From the NCBI GenBank assembly GCA_013416795.1, contig RQSC01000998.1:2663-61574 (forward strand): 58,912 nucleotides of DNA, read 5' to 3'. The translations under genes were made by a program, and so were the position numbers. The notes under the pieces are model-generated. The model was not told the origin of the DNA. It made no database searches and saw only the letters and a list, made by a program, of their open reading frames with translations. Shown one piece after another: positions 1-8,153 of this stretch. Source of the DNA: Prasinococcaceae sp. CCMP 1430 (taxonomy: Eukaryota > Prasinodermophyta > Palmophyllophyceae > Prasinococcales > Prasinococcaceae). How positions within the stretch are numbered: the stretch's first letter is position 1; every line of letters starts with the position of its first letter.

Positions 1-1
1 G

Positions 2-1997
2 GCGGCCGCGGGCGCGACCGAGGAGGCCCTCGCGGCCGGCGGCGCGCGCGCGGCGCGCACAATCCGGCGCGTGCGCTGCGAGGACCTGTCGCTGCGCGAG
101 TTCCGCGCTGGTGTCCAGGCGCGCTCGGAGCCGCTGGTCATCACCGGCCTCGGCGATGTCCTCACAGAGGACGGCGCTGACGGTGCGGAGCTGCGATGGC
201 TGCGGCGGCACGCCGCGTCGAAGACTGTCGCCGTGTCGCAGCGCCATGCGCACACGCGCAGCGAGCTGCGCGCGGCCGACTACGAGCTGAGCACCGTGGG
301 CGAGCTGCTCGACGCGGTGGACGCGGGCGAGGCGGACGGGCGCTACCTGTACGACTGCAGTCTGCCGCTGAAGCTGCCCTCGCTCCTGCAGGCCGTGCGC
401 GTGCCGCGCTATTTTGCGCACGACTTCCTCATGCGCACGATGCGCCTCCACGCGTTCAGCGCGAGCTGGCCGAGCCTCTTCGTGGCCGCAGCGGGCACGC
501 AGTCCAGCCTTCACGTCGATCAGTGGCAAGGACACTTCTGGATGGCCATGGTGCGCGGTACCAAGCGCTGGACGCTCTTCGACGCCGCCGACCTTCACTT
601 GCTGTCGCCCGACTGGGGGCGCAACACGCTCGATCCAGCAATGCCGCCGCTCGACGAGCTCGACGGGCTCGACGACAAAACCGGCAGCGAGCGGCGTCAC
701 GCGCTCGCGCGCCTCGCGCGGCGCTACGAGGTCGATCTGGGCCCCGGCGAGGTGCGGTCTGTAGCCGCGCGCGCGGCCTTGCCCGCCCGCGCATCCGCCA
801 CACGTCGGAAATGCCACGCTGCCGCTCCCGCTGACGCGCGCGCGCACACGCGCGCACGCACGCACACAGGTTCTCTACGTGCCGGGGGGGTGGCCGCACC
901 ACGTGCGCAACCTGGATAATACCGTGTCCTTCGCCGGCAACTACTGCGACGAGACCAACATCGAGCGCGCGCTCGCCGACATGCAGCTCATGGGCGCCCG
1001 TCAGGGCGACGCGATGGCCGATTCGTTCCGCGCGGTGGACGAGGTGGACTTCGAAGAGGCAGGAGCCACCAGCGAGGCGGACGACGCGGGCGCGTCGCCC
1101 TCCAAGCGCTCTCGGCACGAGGCCAAGCAGGTGGCGCTCGCGGGCGCCCGCGGCGAGCCGGGGCGGGACGGCGACGATCAGTCGACGCAGGTGGACGACG
1201 AGGACGACGGGGAGATCGACGTGGACGCGCTCACGCAGGCCGCCGCGCAGAACACGCAGCTCGCGCTCACGCAGGCCCCGCGCGACTGGTCGTCCTCCAA
1301 GGAGCTGCCGCACAAGGAGGCCGACGACCTCGTGGCGGTCGTCATGCGCAAGATGCTCTTCGCGCACCACAAGGGGGGTGGCGCGCCGGTGAAGCGCACA
1401 GACCTCGCCAAGGAGGTCAACTCGCGGTACTCCCAGCAGAAGCGCGGCCTCGCGGACTTCATCATCGCCGAGGCGCAGGTGACCTTCCCGCAGCTGCTCG
1501 GCTTCGAGATGCGGGGCGTCGAGCGCGTCGTCAAGCCCGCGGGCGGCGGCGCGGGCGCCAGGCGGCTGGCGGCCGACAGCGAGGAGCGCAAGGAGATGAC
1601 CTACGTGCTGAGGTCGTGCCTGGCGCCGCAGCTGCGCGCTAAGTACGCCGAGACGGACGAGGGCCGCGCGTGGGCCGGGCTGTGCGCGACGGTCGTGTCG
1701 CTCGTGTCGGTGGCGGGCGGGCAGCTGAACGAGTCGGGGCTGTGGGGCTACCTGGCCCAGCTGGGGGTGCAGCGCGACTCGATCCATCCGCAGTTCGGCG
1801 ACACGGCGCTCCTGCTCAAGGCCCTCGTGGACCGGCGTGTGCTGCGCGCGGAGAAGCCCACCAGCGAGGACGGCGAGACGCAGTACTCCGTCGCCGAGTA
1901 CGGCGCGGACGCGCTGCCGGAGGCCAAGCTCATCGGGCTCCTCAAGACCATACAGAGCGCCGAGCCCGAGGAGGAGGACGTGGAGGCGGCCTCCTGA
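2..1997 (+). CDS. JmjC (cupin) hydroxylase/demethylase fused to a MAGE/NSE3 domain (5' partial)
   Basis: The frame is open from the window edge with no ATG before the domain, so the 5' end is missing. Exon 1 ends at 751; an intron (752-869, gtgcgg...cacacag) joins in phase 0 to exon 2 (870-1997). The N-terminal half is a JmjC/cupin-8 fold: SSLHVDQWQGHFW supplies the H-x-D iron ligands, a G-x-x-R-W-T-L-F strand follows, and exon 2 opens with VLYVPGGWPHHVRN carrying the distal His. An acidic, basic-patch linker (about 1015-1310) leads to a full MAGE homology domain (about 1315-1965): DLVAVVMRKMLFAHH, a PVKRTDL motif, FGxEMR-like LLGFEMRGVER, then the second winged helix with GGQLNESGLWGYL and FGD. 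MAGE/NSE3 proteins work with RING E3 ligases and in SMC5/6. No stop separates the halves. An internal Met at 1014 could start a separate NSE3, so read-through of two genes is the alternative. Confidence 0.8.
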
Positions 1998-2201
1998 GCG
2001 ACGAGCGGCGCGCCGGACCCGCGAGGTCATAATACATACACACTTGTCGACAGGCAGGCCGCGCCGCTGAAGATCGCGAGGCGGCAAGACTGTCCAGCCG
2101 CGGCGCGTCACCAGGAGAGAAGGAGAGTCTCCGCGGGCGGCGCGCGCGCAGCGCTCGCCCGCGCAATCTGCGGGCGCGCGCGCCGCCCGCCCGCCGGGCT
2201 A

Positions 2202-2519
2202 TTAGTTGGGGGCCTCTCCCTTGGGCTCTTCGACGTCGTGCTCCTCCCACCGGTCCGCGGCGCTCGCCGCCTCTTCACCGCCCGCGATGTCCAGCACGCG
2301 CAGCTTCGTGAGCTGCTGTCGGTGTCCGTTCGTGCGCTGGTAGCCCTTCCTGCGCTTCTTCTTGTGCACGATGATGGTCGCGTCACGGAACTGCTCCTCG
2401 ACGCCGGCCGTCACTGTCACGCCGTCGACCGTCGGTCGCCCGATCAGCGTGTCCTGCGCGTTTCCCCACAGCAACACGTTCTCCAGGGATACCACGTCGC
2501 CCACGCCCGCGCCGATCAG
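2202..2519 (-). CDS. Organellar ribosomal protein bL21, 3' exon
   Basis: This 105-residue segment starts after a splice acceptor (ccccccaccag on the minus strand, ending at 2520) and runs to TAA. It matches the body of bacterial-type L21: VGDVVSLENVLLWG, then TLIGRPTVDGVTVTAGVEE, then the basic signature KKKRRKGYQRTNGHRQQ and LTKLRVLDI. L21 binds 23S-type rRNA in the large subunit; the KKRRKGYxRTxGHRQ form suggests the mitochondrial rather than the plastid copy, but that is inference. It has an acidic C-terminal tail. The N-terminal GGKQY-type exon was not found upstream on the minus strand, where the BTB gene lies on the opposite strand, so the model is incomplete or the assembly is wrong here. 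Confidence 0.8.
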   Translation of the reverse strand: MIGAGVGDVVSLENVLLWGNAQDTLIGRPTVDGVTVTAGVEEQFRDATIIVHKKKRRKGYQRTNGHRQQLTKLRVLDIAGGEEAASAADRWEEHDVEEPKGEAPN

Positions 2520-2624
2520 CTGGTGGGGGGGTGGGAGTGTGTGTGGGGGGGGGAGCGCGCGGTCGGCGGCACGCACGCGCGAGTCAGCAGCGGCGCGCAC
2601 GGCCGTCTGCCGCGACGGCGGGGC

Positions 2625-3110
2625 ATGGCTGCGCGGCGGGCGGGCGGCAGCGGCCGCGACGTGACGTTCATAGTGGGCGAGGAGCGCGAGCGCATCAGGG
2701 CACACAAGCTCATCCTCGGAGCGCGCTCGGACGTGTTTTTGACGATGTTCAACTCGCCCATGCGGCAAGGGCAGGAGGAAGGCATGGAGGTCGTGCAGGA
2801 CACGCAACCCGAAGTCTTCAGAGCGCTGCTCCATTTTGTCTACACGGGTGAGCTGCGCGCGCGCGACGACACACCGGAGATGAGCCAGCACCTTTTGCGC
2901 GCGGCGGATTTCTTCAGACTCGACAGGCTGCGCCTGATGTGCGAGAGGCGGCTCTGCGAGAAGGTCGACGCCTCCAACGTGTCGACTACTCTCGTGCTGG
3001 CGGACATGCACAACGCCCAGCAGCTCAAGCAAGTGTGCCTCGACTACGCCGCGGCCAACCTGCAGGGGGTGATGTCATCGGACGGTTTCGGGACCCTCAT
3101 GCAATACGAC
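2625..3110 (+). CDS. BTB/POZ domain protein, SPOP/RDM1-like, 3' truncated at an N
   Basis: The reading frame from ATG 2625 opens almost directly into a BTB domain (DVTFIVGEERERIRAHKLIL, then SDVFLTMF, then FRALLHFVYTGEL), followed by a BACK-like helical segment (LCEKVDASNVSTTLVLADMHNAQQLK split over two helices). This order resembles the C-terminal half of SPOP-type CUL3 substrate adaptors, in which BTB binds cullin-3 and a MATH domain binds substrate. No MATH domain is visible upstream, so the gene is either BTB-only or has an unseen 5' exon (a ggcag acceptor-like site precedes GRDVTF). Coding sense stops at the N at 3111, where an assembly join probably cuts the gene; the frame after the N is low-complexity. 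Confidence 0.7.
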
Positions 3111-3111
3111 N
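3111..3111. other. Single-N assembly join
   Basis: A lone N at the point where BTB protein coding sense ends. Similar single Ns lie at 14703, 39846, 46808, 54644 and 57879; each abuts a gene that loses one end. They look like scaffolder-made joins with no measured gap. Confidence 0.75.
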
Positions 3112-3813
3112 GCGCGTCCCCCCGCCCGCCCGAGGCTGCTCCGCGCGCCGAGCCACCGCGGCAGAGCAGGCAGGCGCGCGCCCGTTCCGACCGATGGTGT
3201 CCTCCGGCCTCGCCCCCCGGGGCTCCCGATCGACGATGCCCCGACCGATGCGCGCGCCAAAGCAGCGCGTCCGAAACGAACCGGAACGCGGGGCGGAAGC
3301 TGGAGCGGAACCGATGAAGCTCTGTTGAAGTCCCCCCCCTTCCCCTTCCCCCCGCGCGTTCACATCCCCCCCGCACACCCGCTCTCCCGCCCGGCGAGGC
3401 TCGCGTCGGCCTCGGCAACAAACTAACAAATATCCGCGCGCGGCGCGATCCTCCGAGGGCGCTTTTTTTTCCGAGCGCGCTCGCTGTCGGGCGGGTGCGG
3501 GGCGACAAGGGGCGCAGGGGGAGTAGGGCACGCCTTGGCACACGCGCGTCCGAGGGCGGGCGCCACAAGGCGCGTGCGCGGGACGCGCGGGGCGGCGGCG
3601 GGTGGGGGCCGCCGAGCGGAGAGCGCGAGAGACGCGCCCCCTCGGACAGGCCGGCGACGGCGCGGCGCGGGCGCGCCGAGTCTCGCCGGACACTGCTGCC
3701 GTCGCCATCCAGCGCTCGGACAGAAAAAGACGCGGGCATTGTTGGCGGCGGCGCGAGCGGGCAGGAAGCACGCGGCCGAGCCCGAACCCGGCGCCGTGAG
3801 CACAGCGCCGGCG
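3112..3813. other. Non-coding stretch, low complexity
   Basis: This is about 700 bases of C/G-rich low-complexity sequence. It has long frames on both strands but no domain-like protein, and nothing specific was recognised. It probably holds the 5' flank or UTR of the following gene. Confidence 0.4.
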
Positions 3814-5382
3814 ATGGCTGGCGCCGCGCTTGCACAGGGGGAGCCAAGGGTGGCGGCGGTGCGCGGCCCCTGCGCGCGCCGGCCGTATGCGGGCGCGCGG
3901 CTGCCGCGCCGGCCGCGGGCGGAGCCATCTCTCCGTCGCCCCGCGCGGGCTCGGGCAGAGGGAGGCGCACACGAAGAGGGCAGTCCCAGCTGCAATGCCG
4001 GCAGCGGCAGTGACCAGAGGTCGCTCGATCGGAGCCATCGCATGCGCCCCAGCGGAGCCACGGTCGCAGCCGGCGGCGCGGCGTCAACGGCAGCCGGCAC
4101 AGCAATATCAGCCGCGGCGTTCACATCCAGCGGCGGCGCGAGCAGCCCTGGCGTCTTTGAGTTTATTGCAAACCTTGGAAGAGGGGCCCTCGTGGCACTG
4201 TACGAGCTCACTTGGGGAGAGCTCACATTCCTTCTGGGCGGCGCGGTGGTTGGCCTCGCGTTGTGTCGCGCGGCCGATGTGATCGGTCAGAGGAGGGCGA
4301 ACGATGGCGAGGACGGTGTCGCTTCGGACAAAATTACGGTGAGGCTCGCCTCGGGCGGCGCCGCCGACGTCGCAGTTGAAAGCAGTACCAGCAGCGGCGG
4401 CGTCGACGGCAGCAGGGGTGGTGCGCAGCGGGGCTTCGGACGTGGCACCGAGTCGGTACCCGGGTCGGGTGCTGAGGGCGCCAGCGCCAGCACCGCGCCC
4501 GCCCGTACAGTCTTCGACACGAGCGAGCGCAGCGACTACCGGCAGCCCGAAGCGCGCACGCCGCTCGATGCGGCTGGCAGCTTTGCCGCGGCACTCACTC
4601 CGCCACCGGATGCGACGTCGTCGCTGAACGGCGACAAGGCGCTCGCCGCCGCTGCTGCTGCTGAGGATGGGGGCGCCAGTGATGAGTCGGAGCAGTCCAC
4701 GACGAGCACCAAGAAGCTGCTCGAGAGCATTAAGTCGATTCGCCACAGCGGGAACGGGGGGAGCAAAAATCGTGCAAAAGCGGCTGCCAGCGACGGCAAA
4801 GCCGGCGCCTCGCTGCTGCCGGCAACGGGCGCTGGCCCAAAGGCTGCGGATGGTAACGCCGCGCCTCGGCAGGGCATCTTTCGGTCCCTTGGACGCCGGC
4901 TGAAGAAGGTGATCGGCCGTCCGGCGGTCGAGGAGCAGGCCTTTCCGGAGCAGGAGAGCGCGTCCGACACAGTCGCGGATGGCAACGACGCTCCGAGCGA
5001 AGAACAGCAGCCATCCTCACAGACCGCAACGCGGACGAAAGTGCCGCTCTTTGACTCGTCGCTCTTGGAGGAGGCGGCGGGCCCGGCACCGTTCGGGGAA
5101 GCCGCCCGTGCCGACACCAAATGGAAACTACCAGAGTCATGGCGCCGCGAGGAGGCGCCAAAGGAGGCGCCCAAGGAGGCGCAGGAGCGCAGGGCCAGGG
5201 GCCGTGCCGAGTCGCCAGGCATCGCCATTGCGGCCGTTGTGATGACCATTGCTGTTCCGCTCGTCTACGTTGTGGTGGATTTGGTGAGCAGCCTATCCAG
5301 TGGCTCAGAGGCGGATCCGACTTCTGACGAGGAGGGGCTCCTTGGCGGCGACGTCGATACCGGCAGTTCGAGCGACGACTAG
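3814..5382 (+). CDS. Hypothetical protein with two hydrophobic segments
   Basis: Family not recognised. ATG 3814 gives 522 residues; a second ATG at 4042 gives 446 residues and a more convincing Ala/Ser/Thr-rich N terminus that could be a targeting peptide. A hydrophobic stretch follows (ELTFLLGGAVVGLALCRAAD, about 4219-4280). Then comes a long polar, low-complexity middle with Ser/Ala/Glu runs and a basic patch (GRRLKKVIGR). A second hydrophobic segment (IAIAAVVMTIAVPLVYVVVD, about 5221-5280) lies close to the end, with an acidic Ser/Asp-rich tail. The shape suggests a two-pass or tail-anchored membrane protein with a disordered loop. Codon use and composition agree with neighbouring genes, and the frame is open throughout. 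Confidence 0.55.
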   Translation: MAGAALAQGEPRVAAVRGPCARRPYAGARLPRRPRAEPSLRRPARARAEGGAHEEGSPSCNAGSGSDQRSLDRSHRMRPSGATVAAGGAASTAAGTAISAAAFTSSGGASSPGVFEFIANLGRGALVALYELTWGELTFLLGGAVVGLALCRAADVIGQRRANDGEDGVASDKITVRLASGGAADVAVESSTSSGGVDGSRGGAQRGFGRGTESVPGSGAEGASASTAPARTVFDTSERSDYRQPEARTPLDAAGSFAAALTPPPDATSSLNGDKALAAAAAAEDGGASDESEQSTTSTKKLLESIKSIRHSGNGGSKNRAKAAASDGKAGASLLPATGAGPKAADGNAAPRQGIFRSLGRRLKKVIGRPAVEEQAFPEQESASDTVADGNDAPSEEQQPSSQTATRTKVPLFDSSLLEEAAGPAPFGEAARADTKWKLPESWRREEAPKEAPKEAQERRARGRAESPGIAIAAVVMTIAVPLVYVVVDLVSSLSSGSEADPTSDEEGLLGGDVDTGSSSDD

Positions 5383-5797
5383 AACTGCAAGTCTGACCAT
5401 TGCGGCATGTAGTCCGAGCAGTCACAGCACCGATGGGCCCACCTCCTCGACAGATGACACCGACGCGGCAGCAGCGTGAGATGCGACCGCGAATATTCGC
5501 ACGCGCTCAGCAGCAGGCAGGACGGCGGGTCGAGGCCCCGCAAACGAGTGGTCCGGGCGCAGAGGGGCGGACTGCGTTGTGCACACGCACGCGAACACAC
5601 ACCGCCTGCTTTGTAAGGGAGAGCAGCCGGCCAGCAGGGCACGGCGAAGCAGGAGTAGACAGGTGTTCCGAGGCAGACTCTACTAGAGAGCGCTGCAGGG
5701 CTCGCCCTCGACATTTATACAGTATACCAAGCCACGAGCCGATCGACCCATGCTGCGCACATGGCCGTAGCGTGAGCACCGACTGCCCCGAGAGAGT
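5383..5797. other. Intergenic, convergent gene ends
   Basis: These 415 bases lie between convergent stop codons. I see no protein-like frame and no RNA gene; they should contain both 3' UTRs. Confidence 0.4.
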
Positions 5798-7801
5798 TCA
5801 CGAGCTCGCTGTCGCGGCAGCCTGTCCTAGCAGAAACTTGCGGTAGACCACGAGTGCCTCCTTATCAGTGGGCATGATGTGACCGCACCTGTGCCTGACG
5901 ACGACCCTCGAAGCTGCGTCGAAGCGGGCTGCCAGCGCTTCGGCCTCGCGCGCGACGCGCGCGCCGTCAGCGCCCCCGTACCCCACGTCGCCTTCTGCGC
6001 TTCCGTCACCGTAGATGTGCAGCGACGGCACGGCACTCACGGCGCCATCTGCGGAGTCAGCGACGACAGGCGCGGCGGGCGACTCGAAGCCGGACGCGAG
6101 CACGACGAAACTGAAGCTCTCCGGCCGCCGAGACGCCAGCGCGGCTGCGACCGCCGCGCCCTGGCTAAAGCCCAATACGCCATCAAAGGGCCCCGCCGCT
6201 GCCGTCACCTCGTCGAGGCGCGCCAGAGACTGCTCCCATCCGTACCTCTGGGCGGCCCACACCGTTGCCGCGGCTGCGGCATCCTCGGCGCCGCCCTCGG
6301 CGCCCGCGCCTGCATCTCTTTCCGGGCTTGCGCGGACCGGCCCGTAGAGCCGCTCGTGGTCCTCCCTGCCCACGAGCCACGCGCGCCTGGGCGCCGCAGG
6401 CGCGGGGGCGTTGTGACCCTCGTCCTTGGGACCGCCTTGCTCGTCTGCGCACTCAAGTCGGCGCCTCGCTCGCTGGCGTTCGTTCCACTCTCGCGGCGAG
6501 AGTAGCAGGTGAGGCGCGTCGGCGAACTTGAAGTCGACGAGGTCTCCGAGCTTGCCGCGTAGTTTGGCGAGCCGTCCGCGAAGCTGCTTGCCGGTCTGCC
6601 TGAAGCCGTGGAGGCAGAGCACCCTGAGCCTGCGCTGCGGCGGCGGCGGCGCGCGCGCGCGCTCCGCAGCGGCGGCGGCGCACAGCGCGCACTCCCACTG
6701 CCCCCCGGCTTGGTCCGCTGCGGCCGCACGCGCTCCGTTGCACGCCGCGCAGGCAACGACGAGCATGCGGCACTTTCCGCACCGCTGTCGGCCGCCGACG
6801 GCGTAGTCGCTGCACGGCGCGCCGCATCCGAGGCACTCGCCGACCGCCTCGCTCGTGCCCCCGCCGCTGCCGCGCCCGCAGTGCTCGCCTCCGCCGAGCG
6901 TCGTGCCGTAGTCCGTCGCCAGCCGGTCGTCGTACACGAAGAGTTTGCCCCTGAAGAGCCCCCGCGTGCCGTAGGCATCGAGATAGCGGTGCACGCCGCC
7001 GCTGAGCTGGTAGCAGTCGAGCACGCCCAGCTCCTTGCGCAGGTAGGCGCTGGCGCGCTCGCAGCGCACGCCGCCCGTGCAGTACATCAGGCAGCGCTTC
7101 CCGCGCAGTGCGCGCTCGTTGTCTTCCGCCCACTGTGCGAAGTCGGACATTTGGCGTATCTGCGGCGTGAGCGTCGGCGGAGGGCGCTCCACGGCGGCCG
7201 TCGGAGCGGGTGTGCCGCCCGGGCCCGCATCCCCACCCGCGCTCGCTCTCGCTTCGGCGGCAGGCACCTCGAATCGGCCAATCGCCGACTCGTACGCGTT
7301 GCGCGCGTCGATGAGCACTGTGTCCGCTGCGGTGCCAGCATTGGCCAGCGCGTGCCACTCCTGGGCGCTGAGGTGTACGCCCGCGTCCGCCACGGTTGCT
7401 CGCGCAGCGCGCGGCCCCAGCGTGACGAGCTCGCCCGTGACGCGCACGTGCAGCGCGTCGACGCCGCACTGGGCGGCGAGCGCCCCGTCCGCGCCGTCCG
7501 CTGCCTCTCCAGGCCCGTACTTGAAGTCGACGCCGGCCGCGGCGGTCCCGAGCGCCTCCGCGCACCCCAGCGCGCGCTGGTGCGCCCGCAGCTGGCGCTC
7601 GCTCCCGCGCAGCGTGGCGTTGGCCCCGTCGGCCGCCACCCGCACCCGCCCGACGAGGCCGCGCGCGCCGCAGTCGCGCTCGTACCAGCGTGCGACGTCG
7701 CGCTCGCGTCCGGCGAGCGGCGCGTAGCAGTAGTAGAGCAGCACCTGTCGCGTGGCGTCGACATCCCCAGGCGCGCCCTCCTCCGCGGCGTCCGAGGCCA
7801 T
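5798..7801 (-). CDS. Rhodanese (TSTD2/TrhO type) fused to an FSH serine hydrolase
   Basis: A single exon encodes 667 residues. The first part is the UPF0176/TrhO-like N-terminal domain (VLLYYCYAPL..., residues about 20-125). A rhodanese domain follows, with the active-site loop CTGGVRCE (catalytic Cys about 241). A TSTD2-type cysteine cluster comes next (CLGCGAPC, CGKC, CAAC, CALC, about residues 320-395). The C-terminal third is an FSH1/OVCA2-like alpha/beta hydrolase: RVLCLHGFRQTG, nucleophile motif GFSQGAA (Ser about 546), LHIYGD and a terminal GHIMP His. Bacterial TrhO hydroxylates tRNA wobble uridine; FSH proteins are small esterases. As I recall, Arabidopsis STR6 (At1g09280) has the same pairing, so this is probably its counterpart rather than a gene-model artefact. 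The start ATG lies upstream of the Sec14 gene on the opposite strand (divergent). Confidence 0.88.
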   Translation of the reverse strand: MASDAAEEGAPGDVDATRQVLLYYCYAPLAGRERDVARWYERDCGARGLVGRVRVAADGANATLRGSERQLRAHQRALGCAEALGTAAAGVDFKYGPGEAADGADGALAAQCGVDALHVRVTGELVTLGPRAARATVADAGVHLSAQEWHALANAGTAADTVLIDARNAYESAIGRFEVPAAEARASAGGDAGPGGTPAPTAAVERPPPTLTPQIRQMSDFAQWAEDNERALRGKRCLMYCTGGVRCERASAYLRKELGVLDCYQLSGGVHRYLDAYGTRGLFRGKLFVYDDRLATDYGTTLGGGEHCGRGSGGGTSEAVGECLGCGAPCSDYAVGGRQRCGKCRMLVVACAACNGARAAAADQAGGQWECALCAAAAAERARAPPPPQRRLRVLCLHGFRQTGKQLRGRLAKLRGKLGDLVDFKFADAPHLLLSPREWNERQRARRRLECADEQGGPKDEGHNAPAPAAPRRAWLVGREDHERLYGPVRASPERDAGAGAEGGAEDAAAAATVWAAQRYGWEQSLARLDEVTAAAGPFDGVLGFSQGAAVAAALASRRPESFSFVVLASGFESPAAPVVADSADGAVSAVPSLHIYGDGSAEGDVGYGGADGARVAREAEALAARFDAASRVVVRHRCGHIMPTDKEALVVYRKFLLGQAAATASS

Positions 7802-8153
7802 CGGCTGTGCGGGAGGGGGGAGGGAAGGGTGGGGATGCGCCCGCGGGGGCGCGCGCGCGCCCGCGCGCGCCTGCCCGCGACCGTTCGTTCAATGCAATTT
7901 GATGATGCCCTCGAAAAACGACCCCAGACCGCTCGATTCGGAGCGCCGCGCGGCGCGCCGCCGCCGCCGGACGCGCGCCCGGCGTCGATTCCCCATCAGA
8001 TGCTGGATGCGGGCCGCGCGCGGGACGACCAACGGAACGAACGAACGAACGAACGGAGGGAGCGCGGGGGCGGGATGCGCCGCAGCGCACCCACCCGCGA
8101 CCACACAAAGGGAAGGTGCGGCGACGGTCGGCGACAGTGCTTCGGGGCCGGGA
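7802..8153. promoter_or_regulatory. Divergent promoter interval
   Basis: About 350 bases separate the divergently transcribed rhodanese-FSH and Sec14 genes, so this must hold both promoters. It contains a short gaac tetranucleotide run near 8038-8056. No TATA box or other defined element could be assigned. Confidence 0.3.

Noticed and set aside
456-2111. Long minus-strand open frame opposite the JmjC-MAGE gene (551 residues)
   Set aside because: Arg/Ala/Leu-rich shadow of the plus-strand codons; no domain, and it spans the well-supported intron and exon of the other strand.
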